A stretch of DNA of 64,000 nt from the NCBI RefSeq assembly GCF_028882275.1, contig NZ_JARBUT010000007.1:124001-188000 (forward strand), read 5' to 3'. Every line of letters starts with the position of its first letter. Position 1 is the stretch's first letter. The position numbers and the translations under genes were made by a program. The stretch is from Nocardiopsis sp. N85 (GTDB taxonomy: Bacteria > Actinomycetota > Actinomycetes > Streptosporangiales > Streptosporangiaceae). The notes below the pieces were generated by a model. That model was given only the letters and a program-made list of their open reading frames with translations. It was not told the origin of the DNA and searched no databases. Positions 1 through 7,868 of the stretch are shown one piece after another.

Positions 1-1
1 G

Positions 2-427
2 CACGAGGGCCTGTACTACCTGGACGTGTTCGACCGCTTCATCAACCAGTACGGCATCGTCCTGGCCGCCCTGGTGACGCTCATCGTGTTCGGTTGGGTG
101 CTGCGCCGCCTGCCGGTCTTCCAGGAGCACACCAACGCCGTCTCCTCCATCCGCCTGGGCGCGTGGTGGAAGATCACCCTGGGTGTGATCACACCGATCC
201 TGCTGGGCTTCATGATGTGGGACAGCCTGCGCGCGGAGCTGGCCGAGAACTACGGCGGTTACCCGGTCGGGTTCCTGCTCTCGGCCGGTTGGGGTGTGGC
301 CATCGGCGCCATCGTCATCGGCGTGGTCGTCGCGCTGGTGCCCTGGCGTCGGGCCGACCGGATGGCCGCCCAGGACGCCGAACGCCTCAAGAGCGGGACC
401 ACTGACACCGAGGAGGGTGACCGCTGA
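2..427 (+). CDS. Sodium-dependent (NSS/SNF family) transporter, C-terminal part
   Basis: The gene enters from the left edge, so only its last 141 codons are visible. They encode hydrophobic stretches matching the last membrane helices of neurotransmitter:sodium symporters, with the typical run 'FDRFINQYGIV' followed by a helix, a loop 'VSSIRLGAWW' and two more helices. The tail is charged and cytoplasmic. Such proteins take up amino acids with Na+. The stop codon overlaps the start of the next gene (TGATG), and that gene encodes the small subunit found next to this transporter type. That pairing, known from MetP/MetS of Corynebacterium, makes methionine or a branched-chain amino acid a possible substrate, which is inference. 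Confidence 0.85.
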   Translation, partial: HEGLYYLDVFDRFINQYGIVLAALVTLIVFGWVLRRLPVFQEHTNAVSSIRLGAWWKITLGVITPILLGFMMWDSLRAELAENYGGYPVGFLLSAGWGVAIGAIVIGVVVALVPWRRADRMAAQDAERLKSGTTDTEEGDR

Positions 428-531
428 TGTCCACCAGCGCGATCGTCATGATGATCGTCTCGATGGTCCTGCTGTGGGGAGGGCTGATCGCGGCCGTCGT
501 CCACCTGCGACGCCATCCCGACACCGACTGA
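427..531 (+). CDS. MetS-like small subunit of NSS transporter
   Basis: This 34-residue protein begins with an ATG that overlaps the transporter stop codon. It is one membrane helix (about residues 5-27, sequence MSTSAIVMMIVSMVLLWGG at the start) followed by a short basic-acidic tail 'HLRRHPDTD'. Size, topology and position match the MetS/NSS small-subunit family, which in Corynebacterium is needed for methionine uptake by its large partner. Translational coupling fits a fixed stoichiometry. The perfect hairpin just after the stop ends the operon. Confidence 0.8.
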   Translation: MSTSAIVMMIVSMVLLWGGLIAAVVHLRRHPDTD

Positions 532-537
532 TCACGG

Positions 538-579
538 CACGACGACGGGCCCGCCGTTCTCGGCGGGCCCGTCGTCGTG
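538..579 (+). terminator. Strong intrinsic hairpin after the transporter operon
   Basis: Two perfect 18-base arms (538-555 and 562-579) flank a 6-base loop. It starts 7 bases after the metS-like stop. No U tract follows, as is usual in high-GC actinobacteria. It also lies downstream of the minus-strand gene ending at 693, so it may serve both directions. Confidence 0.8.
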
Positions 580-692
580 TCCCCGGGGCACGCTCTCGGA
601 GACGGGTCCGGGACGTCCACGTCCCGGACCGGCCGACGCGGTCGCCGGGGGCGGAGCCCGTGTCGGCCCCGCCCCGGTTCGCCGGTGCCCCG

Positions 693-1235
693 TCAGGCCC
701 GGGTCAGTTCCTCGATGATCCGTTCGCAGAACGCGGGCAGGTCACCGGGGTTGCGGCTGGTGGTGATGCCCGCGTCGGTGACCACCTCGGCCTCGACCAC
801 GTGACCGCCGGCGTTGCGCACGTCGGTGCGGATGCTCGGGTAGGAGGTCACCGTGCGGCCGCGCACCAGATCGGCCTCCACCAGCACCCACGGTCCGTGG
901 CAGATCGCCGCGATGGGCTTGCCGGCCGCCGCGAACTCCTTGACGAACCGGATCGCGTCCGAGTCGGAGCGCAGGTTGTCGGGGTTGACGGTCCCTCCGG
1001 GCAGGACCAGGTAGTCGTAGTCGTCGACCGAGGCCTCCGACACCCGGCGGTCGACCCGGAAGACGTCGGCCGGTTCGATGTCGCCGTTCATGGCCTGGAT
1101 CTCGCCGTCCTTGAGGGACAGCAGTTCGGTGTCGGCCCCGGCCTCGCGCAGGGTCCGACGGGGTTGCTCCAACTCGACCTGCTCGACCCCGTCCGCGGCC
1201 AGGAACGCGACCCGGCGACCGGTGAGCGTTGCCAT
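693..1235 (-). CDS. DJ-1/PfpI family type 1 glutamine amidotransferase-like protein
   Basis: The 180-residue protein starts at ATG 1235 behind a GGAGG-rich ribosome site; an in-frame start at 1274 adds only an arginine-rich stretch. The nucleophile-elbow motif AICHGPW carries the conserved cysteine (about Cys112), and 'LVLPGG' near residues 76-81 is the family loop. PfpI/DJ-1 proteins act as deglycases, chaperones or stress proteins in the cytoplasm; the exact reaction cannot be told from sequence. It follows the SDR gene on the same strand 146 bases away, so the two may be co-expressed in a general stress response (inference). Confidence 0.88.
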   Translation of the reverse strand: MATLTGRRVAFLAADGVEQVELEQPRRTLREAGADTELLSLKDGEIQAMNGDIEPADVFRVDRRVSEASVDDYDYLVLPGGTVNPDNLRSDSDAIRFVKEFAAAGKPIAAICHGPWVLVEADLVRGRTVTSYPSIRTDVRNAGGHVVEAEVVTDAGITTSRNPGDLPAFCERIIEELTRA

Positions 1236-1381
1236 TCTCCTTCGCCTCCTCGCATAGCGGGCGCCGCCCCTCACGGCGCCGTGGTGGCCGCCCTACCCGC
1301 CCATCGGGATTTTGCACCCGCCGTGGGGCAGAACCGGACCGAGGGGGCCCGGAACGGGGAGGCGGCCGTTTCGTTCGTGGG

Positions 1382-2215
1382 TCACCCCGCCCGCCAGGTG
1401 GCGTCCTGGAGCGCGCCTCCGGCCTGGGGTCCCATCAAGGAGAGCCCGCCGTCGACGAACAGCGAGGCCCCGGTGACGTAGGACGCCTTCGGGTCGGCCA
1501 GGAACGACACGGCCTCCGCCACCTCGTAGGCGTGGCCCGGTCGGGGCAGCGGGTACCCGGCGCGCGAGTCCAGCGCGGGTTCCTCCTCGTGCCGGCCGGT
1601 CATGGGCGTGGCGATCTCGCCCGGCGCGACGGCGTTCACGGTGATGCCGTACAGGCCCAGTTCCAGGGCCAGGACGCGGGTGAGCAGCTTCAGCCCGCCC
1701 TTGGCCGCGCAATAGGCGCCGGCGGTCACCCGCGGATACTCCTCGTGCACGCTGGTGATGTTGATGATGCGGCCGCCGCGACCGGCGTCGCGCATGTACG
1801 AGGCCGCGATCTTCGAGCACAGGAAGGGCGCGTCCAGGTCCACCGCCAGGACCTGGCGCCAGCGCTCGTAGTCGGTCTCCAGGAGGTGCTCTCCGGAACC
1901 GATCCCCGCGTTGTTGACCAGGACGCCCACCCCGCCGAGTTCCTCGATCAGGGCCGAGACGGCCTCAGCGCCGCGTGGCGGGTCGGTGAGGTCGTGCCGG
2001 CGCACGGCCACCCGGCGTCCGGTCTCACGGATCTCGCTCTCGGTGCGGGCGATGCCCTCCTCGTCGCTGTGGTAGGTGATTCCGACGGCGAAGCCCATCC
2101 GGGCGAGACGGATGGCGATCGCCCGGCCGATACCGCTGTCGGCGCCGGTCACGATCGCCACACGGTCGTAGTCGTCGAACTCGGTCGCTCCATCGACGCG
2201 GTCATCGTGTGCCAT
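1382..2215 (-). CDS. SDR family oxidoreductase (glucose 1-dehydrogenase-like)
   Basis: This 277-residue protein has all classical short-chain dehydrogenase signatures: TGADSGIG (23-30) for the nucleotide, NNAG (101-104), and the catalytic Ser155, Tyr168 and Lys172 in 'AYCAAKGG'. The C-terminal 'VTGASLFVDGG' is typical of the FabG/glucose-dehydrogenase branch. It should be a soluble NAD(P)-dependent oxidoreductase of unknown substrate. The acidic 15-residue N-terminal extension is common in stress-related members. It is divergent from the ArsR-AHSA1 gene, with an AT-richer promoter between them. Confidence 0.88.
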   Translation of the reverse strand: MAHDDRVDGATEFDDYDRVAIVTGADSGIGRAIAIRLARMGFAVGITYHSDEEGIARTESEIRETGRRVAVRRHDLTDPPRGAEAVSALIEELGGVGVLVNNAGIGSGEHLLETDYERWRQVLAVDLDAPFLCSKIAASYMRDAGRGGRIINITSVHEEYPRVTAGAYCAAKGGLKLLTRVLALELGLYGITVNAVAPGEIATPMTGRHEEEPALDSRAGYPLPRPGHAYEVAEAVSFLADPKASYVTGASLFVDGGLSLMGPQAGGALQDATWRAG

Positions 2216-2353
2216 GGACGCTCCTCCCTTCCCTGCGCCTTGACGGCGCGTGTGCGCTTCGTGTGGGCGGCTACCCGTCGCGCCCCTCGGTACACATGGC
2301 GGCTCGGAGCCGTCTTCTCCGTCTCCTTCCGACGGTGGACGATCGACATCTCC

Positions 2354-2390
2354 ATATTCATTGACAAGAATATTCGCATGGGAGAATAAT
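2354..2390 (+). promoter_or_regulatory. Promoter with overlapping inverted repeat before the ArsR-fusion gene
   Basis: TTGACA (2361-2366) and AATAAT (2385-2390) are 18 bases apart, close to the sigma-70 consensus. Transcription should start within a base or two of the ATG at 2398, so the mRNA is probably leaderless; the only purine run, CGAGG, ends 2 bases before the ATG. ATATTC (2354-2359) and GAATAT (2368-2373) form an inverted repeat covering the -35 element, as expected for an ArsR autoregulatory operator. Confidence 0.6.
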
Positions 2391-2397
2391 CGAGGTC

Positions 2398-3249
2398 ATG
2401 CACGAACGACTGGAGGCTCTGGGCGAGCCCGCCCGCTTGCGCATCGTCCGCCTGCTGACGGAGCGACCGCTGTCGGTGGGGGTGATCGCGGAACGAACGG
2501 GACTGCGCCAACCCCAGGCGACCAAGCACCTGCAACGACTGGAGCGAGCGGGACTGGTGGTCTCCCGGAGGTCCGCCAACCGGCGGGTCTACGCCCTCGA
2601 ACCGGAACCGCTCCGCGAGCTGGCCGCACTGTTGACCGGACTCGCCGACACGGCGGAGGCGCACCGGGGCGGCCGGGAGACCTTCGAGGCCTACTTCGCC
2701 GCCGTCGAGGCCGAGACGCGCGCCGCCGACCGCGCACGCTGGGCCGACGAGCGGACCTTCGTGTTCGATCGCGTCCTGCGGGCGTCGCGGGCGACCGTGT
2801 GGAGCCACCTCACCGAGCCCGACCTGCTCGCGCGCTGGTGGGCGCCGAACGATCTGACCGTCACCGAGGCGGCCTTGGAGCCCCGACCCGGCGGGCGGGC
2901 CGTGCTCGCCTATCGCGACGCGGCCGACACCTCCGGTGTGGACGGCACCGTGGGCCGTGCCGAGGGCGTCGTGGACGAGGTCGCCGAGGGGGAGCGGATC
3001 GTCCTCCGCCTCTCCCCGCTCCTCCCGGACGGCGGGACCGCGTTCACGGGCCACTACGAGTTCACGCTCTCCGACACCGAGGGCGGAACCGGGCTGGCCG
3101 TGCGCCTGCGGATCACCGACAGCGCCGTCGCCTCCGCCGAGTTCGTCGCCGGCATCGAGATCGGCTGGAACCAGTCGCTCGACAAGCTCACCGCCGCCGT
3201 CACCGGCGGCGCCTCCCCCCAGCAGGACCGAGAAGAGGAACCATCGTGA
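2398..3249 (+). CDS. ArsR-type HTH regulator fused to AHSA1/SRPBCC domain
   Basis: The 283-residue protein begins with a winged-helix ArsR domain (about 1-85; 'LGEPARLRIVRLLTERPLSV', recognition helix near 'LRQPQATKHLQRL'). No metal-binding cysteine pair is present, so it is unlikely to be a metal sensor. A linker leads to an AHSA1/START-like domain (about 117-275) beginning 'FVFDRVLRASRATVWSHLTEPDLLARWW', a hydrophobic cavity that may bind a ligand. Such fusions are known in actinobacteria. It overlaps the next gene by 4 bases (GTGA), and a promoter with a candidate operator lies directly upstream, suggesting autoregulation together with the reductase. Confidence 0.85.
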   Translation: MHERLEALGEPARLRIVRLLTERPLSVGVIAERTGLRQPQATKHLQRLERAGLVVSRRSANRRVYALEPEPLRELAALLTGLADTAEAHRGGRETFEAYFAAVEAETRAADRARWADERTFVFDRVLRASRATVWSHLTEPDLLARWWAPNDLTVTEAALEPRPGGRAVLAYRDAADTSGVDGTVGRAEGVVDEVAEGERIVLRLSPLLPDGGTAFTGHYEFTLSDTEGGTGLAVRLRITDSAVASAEFVAGIEIGWNQSLDKLTAAVTGGASPQQDREEEPS

Positions 3250-3845
3250 ACGGACACACCGGCCGCAGGGTCGTCACCAACATGAGCCTCACCCTCGACG
3301 GAAGGTACGCGGGACCCGCAGGCCCGCACGACCTCGGATGGGTGATGCCGTACGCCACCACCGACGTCGCCCGCGACCATCTGAGCGAGCTGTGGCGGAC
3401 CGCCACCACCGCGCTGCTGGGACGGGTCAACGCCGAGGGGTTCATGGGGTACTGGCCGCCCGTCGCCGACGACGGGTCCGCCGACGCGCGGGACCGGGGG
3501 TTCGCCTCCTGGCTGGTGGAAGCCGAGAAGGTGGTGCTCTCCGGCACCCTCACCGACCCCCCGTGGGAGCGCACGCGCGTCGAGAACGCGCCCGCCGCAG
3601 ATGTGGTCGACAGGCTCAAGGCGGAGGAGGGCGGGGACGTCCTCGTGCTGTCCAGCGCGAGCGTCATCCGGGCGCTGCTCGCGGCGGACAGGGTCGACCG
3701 GCTGGCGCTGATGATCTTCCCGGAGTTCGTCGGCGGCGGGCCCAGGCTCTTCGATGACGGACTGCCGACCGGGAAGTGGTCGCTGGTCTCCCACACCGCA
3801 GGGGAACACGGGACGGTCGGCCTGGTCTACGACCGCATCGGGTGA
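3246..3845 (+). CDS. Dihydrofolate reductase family protein (RibD C-terminal-like)
   Basis: GTG 3246 overlaps the previous stop. The 199-residue product opens 'RRVVTNMSLTLDGRYAGP', the usual start of RibD_C proteins, and continues with 'LLGRVNAEGFMGYWP' and 'VLSSASVIRALL'. The family folds like DHFR and binds NADPH, but members like this one are not true folate enzymes and their substrates are mostly unknown. Being coupled to an ArsR-AHSA1 regulator is a common actinobacterial arrangement, which suggests the regulator controls the reductase. Confidence 0.85.
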   Translation: MNGHTGRRVVTNMSLTLDGRYAGPAGPHDLGWVMPYATTDVARDHLSELWRTATTALLGRVNAEGFMGYWPPVADDGSADARDRGFASWLVEAEKVVLSGTLTDPPWERTRVENAPAADVVDRLKAEEGGDVLVLSSASVIRALLAADRVDRLALMIFPEFVGGGPRLFDDGLPTGKWSLVSHTAGEHGTVGLVYDRIG

Positions 3846-3875
3846 CACGTCCCGGAGAGGGCCCCGTACGGCACA

Positions 3876-3915
3876 CGGCGCGTTCGCGCCCTGCTTTCCC
3901 GGCGAAGGTCTTCCT
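3876..3915 (+). repeat. Left half of interrupted intergenic repeat (copy A)
   Basis: These bases align with 8621-8660 (copy B) with mainly C/T and G/A differences, sharing blocks such as CGGCGC.TTCGCG and CGGC.AAGGT. The last five bases, TTCCT, are the transposon target duplication. The right half of copy A resumes at 7908. Both copies lie just after a stop codon and before a methyltransferase gene. Confidence 0.65.
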
Positions 3916-3949
3916 GGGGGGCGAACCAAGTACGCCGGAAAGCGGCAAT
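3911..3949 (+). repeat. Target duplication and left terminal inverted repeat
   Basis: TTCCT (3911-3915) is the target duplication. The repeat begins GGGGGGCGAACCAAGTA at 3916 and continues with GCC, GAAAG and GGCAA blocks shared with the right end. Three mismatches are seen in the first 33 bases. Confidence 0.85.
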
Positions 3950-4206
3950 CGTCTGGTCAGCGGGTAGGTGATGGTCATGGGCAAGAACACGGAGATGGAC
4001 AAGGATGTTGACGAGCACGGGGATGTCGGTGCTCCTCCATCTCCTCCTGTGATTGACGGTGGGTGCTTGGGGAGAAGGCTGAACCGCACGGCCGGCGGGC
4101 CGTGCCGGCAGGACACCGACGTGGGCCCAGAACACCGTGAATGCGAAACCAGGGGCACCGCGCAGCGACCCCTACGAGGATCACCGGACATGGAACCGAC
4201 CGTCCT
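3950..4206. other. Transposon interior without a convincing gene
   Basis: Short open frames exist on both strands here, including one from 3968 to 4279 on the plus strand, but none has a recognisable product, a good ribosome site or the third-position GC bias of the neighbours. It probably consists of decayed element DNA. Confidence 0.5.
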
Positions 4207-4386
4207 GGTGTACTGCCCTGAGAGGTTAGGTACGCGGGAGGCGGGAGGGCCGTTGATCGCGGTGTGGAACCGGTGGTGATCGTCCTCGTGCAACCATCCG
4301 GTGAACGCCTCCCGCTTCTCGGCCTCTGAGAGGGCGTCTTGCTTGTTTTGGTCCCGGATCATCCTGATCCGATGATCCGGGACCAC
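4207..4386 (-). pseudogene. IS481-type transposase, C-terminal remnant
   Basis: Read on the minus strand, about 55 codons match the end of integrase-core (IS481-like) transposases: 'AEKREAFTGWLHEDDHHRFH' followed by 'TAINGPPASRVPNLSGQYT'. In this family the last stretch is the usual C-terminus, but here the frame runs on without a stop. The catalytic DDE region is absent. It is a small fragment trapped inside the Tn3 relic next to the IS5-type fragment. Confidence 0.6.
4351..4383. other. Perfect 13-bp hairpin inside the IS481 remnant
   Basis: Arms GTCCCGGATCATC (4351-4363) and its exact complement (4371-4383) flank a 7-base loop. It lies 49 bases before the IS5-type ATG. It may be an insertion-sequence end, an attenuator, or a structure protecting the transposase gene from read-through. 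Confidence 0.5.
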
Positions 4387-4432
4387 CGCGAAACCACCCC
4401 ATGAAAGGCGATCACCTGGCAGTCCAGCGGAT

Positions 4433-4850
4433 ATGGCCTCCCGACGCCCCTACCGCACCGACCTGTCCGACGAACGCTGGGCTCTCATCGAGCCGACCCT
4501 GACCGCCTGGCGTGATGCCCGTCGCGGCCTGGGCATCAAAAAACCCGTCCACGACCTACGCGAGATCGTCAACGCCATCTTGTACGTCAACCGCACCGGT
4601 ATCGCCTGGGAGTACCCGCCCCACGACTTGCCGCCCTACAAGACCGTCCACGGCCACTTCGCCCGATGGCAGGCCGACGGCACCACCGAGCACATCCACG
4701 ACCTGCTGCGCCAAAGCACCCGCCGCGCGGCCGGGCGCCAGGCCGAGCCCAGCGCGGCGATCATCGACATCCAGGCCACACCGACCTCCTCCAACGTCGC
4801 CGAGTCCGAGCAGGGCTATGACGCGGGCAAACGCACCAAGGGTCGACCAC
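4433..4850 (+). pseudogene. IS5-family transposase, N-terminal remnant
   Basis: About 139 codons from ATG 4433 encode a typical IS5-type N-terminus: 'YRTDLSDERWALIEPTL', then 'YVNRTGIAWEYPPHDLPPYK' and the first catalytic aspartate region 'AAIIDIQ', ending 'GYDAGKRTKGR'. An intact protein would continue with a 'KRHI' stretch and two further acidic catalytic residues. Here it is cut at about 4850, where minus-strand resolvase sequence begins. The open frame to 5014 after that point is shadow. Confidence 0.75.
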
Positions 4851-5242
4851 GCGGGGGCGTCCGCCCTTGCGGCCGGCCCCGGCGGCCGATTCCAGGCCGT
4901 TGCGGGTCTTGCGGACGATGTCGCGGCGGCGGTCCTCGGCCAGGGCGAGCGCCAGGTCCAGGGTCAGGCTGCGCTCGGTGTGTTCTCCGGCGGCGATGCC
5001 GTCCAGGATCTTGACCGCTACCCCTTGCTCGAACAGGTCGTTGAGCACGATCAGCCCTTCGAGGAGGTTCGGCCCAGCCGGTCGGCCTCGGCGACGGTGA
5101 GCATGTCGCCGGGGCGCATGTAGTCCAGGGCGGCCTTCAGGGCGGGCCGGTCGCTCACCTTGAGCTTGCCGCTGACCTTCTCCTCGAACACCTTGACGCA
5201 GATCGGATCTTGGCGACGGCTGCGGTGCGGCATCCGATGCAC
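4849..5242 (-). pseudogene. Serine recombinase (Tn3-type resolvase) remnant
   Basis: On the minus strand, two frames together encode the resolvase core: 'VFEEKVSGKLKVSDRPALKA', 'GDMLTVAEADRLGR', then after a one-base frameshift near 5050 'LLEGLIVLNDLFEQGVAVKI', 'GIAAGEHTERSLTLDLALAL' and 'RKTRNGLESA', ending at GGRPRVVD. The N-terminal strand with the catalytic serine and the C-terminal DNA-binding helix are missing. It ends exactly where the IS5-type fragment begins. It is most simply the resolvase of the Tn3 element itself. Confidence 0.75.
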
Positions 5243-5361
5243 ACCACGCCCGCGCCAGAGGAAAGACTACGAGGCGGTGGATGAGCCCTCACGGTGGGCG
5301 GACACACCCGGTCGGGCAGTTTCGCACATCGTTGCGCGCACCCTCCTGGCGCACAGTCCGG

Positions 5362-5382
5362 TTGTAAAGCTATCCTTTACAA
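5362..5382 (+). promoter_or_regulatory. Perfect inverted repeat before the HTH/CPBP gene pair
   Basis: TTGTAAAG (5362-5369) and CTTTACAA (5375-5382) are exact complements around a 5-base spacer. The repeat is AT-rich in a GC-rich setting and ends 24 bases before the chosen start codon, so it is probably an operator or part of the promoter. Confidence 0.65.
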
Positions 5383-5406
5383 GTGCAAGAAGGATTGACA
5401 GATGCG

Positions 5407-5991
5407 ATGCGGGTCTTGAAGGCGCGCACGGAGGCGTTCCTCGCGTCACGTGTCCTGACGAAGGACGACGACTGGGCCGACTCGATAGGACGTGCCGTGA
5501 GCATGCAGACGGCCGCCGATGACGTCGTGCGTGCTGTCGTGCAGCAGGCGCGCCAGAACGGCGCTACGTGGCAGGTCATCGGCGACGCGCTCGGTGTGAG
5601 CAGGCAAGCGGCGTTTCAGCGCTATGGCAAACCGATCGATCCCAGAACAGGAGAACCCATGAACACCACGCCACTCCCCCGCGTTGCCGAACTGGCCGCC
5701 TCGGTGATCGAGAACCTCGCTTCCGGGCAATGGACGCGTGTCACCGAGCAGTTCGATCCGACCATGCGCGATGGCCTGTCGGAGGACGCGCTCGCGGCCG
5801 CGTGGGCGCAGATCGTCGGCCTGTCAGGAGCCTTCGAAGGTCGTGGTGAGCCGGCGGTCACCCGGGCCGGCGACGTGACGATCACGAACACACCGCTCGC
5901 GTTCGAGGCGGGCGACTACACGGCACGGATCGCGTTCCGCGACGACCGCACCATCGCCGGTCTGCACATCCTCGAAGGGCAGACGTCGTGA
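5407..5991 (+). CDS. HTH protein with C-terminal NTF2-like (DUF3887-type) domain
   Basis: ATG 5407 follows AGAAGGA by 12 bases; an in-frame GTG at 5383 directly abuts the palindrome and would add eight residues. The N-terminal half has a helix-turn-helix near 'GATWQVIGDALGVSRQAAFQ' (about residues 50-70 from 5407). The second half, after 'DPRTGEPMN', looks like an NTF2/DUF3887-type fold ('VIENLASGQWTRVTEQFDPT'). It overlaps the CPBP gene by 4 bases, so the two are co-translated. A sensor/regulator role for the membrane protease next door is plausible but unproved. GC is a little lower than in the surrounding chromosome genes. Confidence 0.75.
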   Translation: MRVLKARTEAFLASRVLTKDDDWADSIGRAVSMQTAADDVVRAVVQQARQNGATWQVIGDALGVSRQAAFQRYGKPIDPRTGEPMNTTPLPRVAELAASVIENLASGQWTRVTEQFDPTMRDGLSEDALAAAWAQIVGLSGAFEGRGEPAVTRAGDVTITNTPLAFEAGDYTARIAFRDDRTIAGLHILEGQTS

Positions 5992-6983
5992 CCATCGAAT
6001 CTCCGGACGGATCGAAGACGACCACGACCCAAGGCGGGCCCCGCATGAGCGGCCGCGATCTGCGATCCATCGGCGTGTTCACCACCCTGGCCTTCGCGCT
6101 CGCCTGGCTCCTCGCGCTCCCGCTCTGGTTCGGTGACGGACTCGCCAGCCCCTGGTTCACCCTCGTGGCGACCGCCACGATGATGACCCCCGCGATCGCC
6201 GCTCTCGTCGTCGTGTTCTTCGTGGAGCGGCCGCAGCAGAAGGCGTGGACGCTCGGACTGTGGCCGCTGAGACCGGTTCGCGGACTCCTCGTCTACTCGG
6301 CGCTGGGAATCTTCGTGCCCATCGCGCTGGTCCTGGTGGCGCTCCCGGTCGGCGCGCTGCTGGGGGTCTATCCGGCCGACTTCACGAACTTCTCCGCGTT
6401 CCGGCAGGTTCTCGACGAGCAGGCGGGCAGCGCAGGAGCGGCCGAAATCCCGATACCAACCGGCGCGCTCATCGCCATCCAGATCGCCATACTCCCCTTG
6501 GCGGCGTTCATCAACCTCATCCCGGCGCTGGGCGAGGAACTCGGGTGGCGAGGGTGGCTGCTCCCGAAACTGATACCGCTCGGTACACTCCCAGCCCTCC
6601 TGGTCTCTGGCGTGATCTGGGGCCTTTGGCATGCTCCGCTCATCCTCCTCGGGTACAACTACCCGGATGCACCGGGCTGGCTCGGCTTGACCGCGATGGT
6701 CGGCATGTGCGTTCTGGTCGGCGCGGTCTTCGGCTGGCTGAGGCTCCGATCGGGATCCGTGTGGCCCGCAGCCCTGGCACATGCCGCGTTCAACGGGGCG
6801 GGCGGGACCTACCTCCTTTTCGCCTCGGCGGGAGAGCACGTCGACACCACGCAGGCGACGGTCCTCGGCTGGAGCGGGTGGATCGTGCCGCTCGCGTTCG
6901 TCGTGGTCCTGATCGCCACGGGACAGTTCGCTCCCGCGAAGCACCCGTCCACCCCGCCGCCGAAGAAGGCCCACTACTCCTGA
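5988..6983 (+). CDS. CPBP family intramembrane glutamic metalloprotease
   Basis: GTG 5988 overlaps the upstream stop. The 331-residue protein has about eight membrane helices and the ABI/CPBP motifs: EELGWRG (183-189), 'WGLWHAP' (211-217) with His215, and 'HAAFN' (265-269). These Glu and His residues form the catalytic site of CPBP proteases, which cut or modify membrane proteins; bacterial members are linked to bacteriocin self-immunity and other roles. The stop is only 12 bases from the Tn3 transposase fragment, so the pair sits where most of tnpA should be. It is cargo of the relic transposon or a later insertion into it. Confidence 0.88.
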   Translation: MTIESPDGSKTTTTQGGPRMSGRDLRSIGVFTTLAFALAWLLALPLWFGDGLASPWFTLVATATMMTPAIAALVVVFFVERPQQKAWTLGLWPLRPVRGLLVYSALGIFVPIALVLVALPVGALLGVYPADFTNFSAFRQVLDEQAGSAGAAEIPIPTGALIAIQIAILPLAAFINLIPALGEELGWRGWLLPKLIPLGTLPALLVSGVIWGLWHAPLILLGYNYPDAPGWLGLTAMVGMCVLVGAVFGWLRLRSGSVWPAALAHAAFNGAGGTYLLFASAGEHVDTTQATVLGWSGWIVPLAFVVVLIATGQFAPAKHPSTPPPKKAHYS

Positions 6984-6994
6984 AGCCACGGCGA

Positions 6995-7744
6995 GCCGCC
7001 AAGCCGGTGATCTTGGTGAGGGTGACGCCCTCCAACCAGGTGTGGGTGTCGCCGAGCTCGTCCACCTCGGCCATGGAGGCGACCTGGGCCTTGAACCGCG
7101 ACCAGGTCGCCCGCTGGGCGGGCTTCTTGAGGCGGTCGACCATCGAGTACCCGTCCTCGGCCACCGCCACCAGGGCCTTCAGCCGAGCTTGGCCCTCCTC
7201 GCCCATGCGGTCGTTGACCTGGGCGAAGATCTCGGCGTTGACCTCGCCGCGGATGCGTGTGGCCATCTCGTTCAGGGTGGTGAACCCCGGCAGCTCCAGC
7301 GACGCCTCCACCAGGCGGTCCAGCGCGGCGTTGATCAGGTCGGGCGGGTAGTTCCTGGACCGGGCGGTCTCACGGATCGCCTCGGCGGCGATCGTGCGGG
7401 CCCGCGGCGGGTCGTAGGTCACGCCCTGGCGGGCGCGGATCTGTTTGCGGTGCCACCTGGCGGTGCGCCCCGACCCGTGGTCGGGTTCGACGGCCTCGTC
7501 CAGGTCCGGGTAGTGGCGCACGTGGTCGACCACCTCGTCGGGGACCTCGCCGGCGGAGGGGAGGCGCGCCATTTTCTGGTGGCACTTCAACGCGAGCACC
7601 ACCGCGAACAGCGCCTCGGGGGTGTTGGTGCGCTCACTCGCCCACGTGATCTCGTCGGCGTTGGGGGGTGAAGGACAGGTGCGGCATCCGCGCTGAGGCC
7701 GGCTTCTTGAACTGCGGGTAGGCCGTGCGCTCGATCGAGGCCAC
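6995..7744 (-). pseudogene. tnpA: Tn3-family transposase, N-terminal remnant
   Basis: Minus-strand codons from GTG 7744 read 'ASIERTAYPQFKKPASAR', then after a one-base shift at the six-G run 7663-7668 continue 'NADEITWASERTNTPEALF', 'KMARLPSAGEVPDEVVDHV', 'RTARWHRKQIRARQGVTYD' and 'VDELGDTHTWLEG'. These are the conserved N-terminal blocks of Tn3 TnpA (normally near 1000 residues). Only about 245 residues remain and the DDE catalytic core is absent. The start lies about 125 bases inside the right terminal repeat, the normal position in such elements. Confidence 0.85.
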
Positions 7745-7868
7745 CGGCGGGCTCTCTCCGAAACGGGGGCAAGGGGTCGCGGACACGGTAGCCAGAGGCC
7801 GATCAGGAGCGTGGGGGTTTCACCGAACCGCAACCCAATACGGGCTCACATCACGGGCGAGCGGGGCC

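Noticed and set aside
3968..4279. Open frame with acidic N-terminus inside the transposon
   Set aside because: No ribosome site, no family, and weak third-position bias; overlaps the IS481 remnant on the other strand.
4351..4383. Hairpin as an rho-independent terminator for a chromosomal gene
   Set aside because: No gene ends nearby on either strand; it lies inside a transposase remnant.
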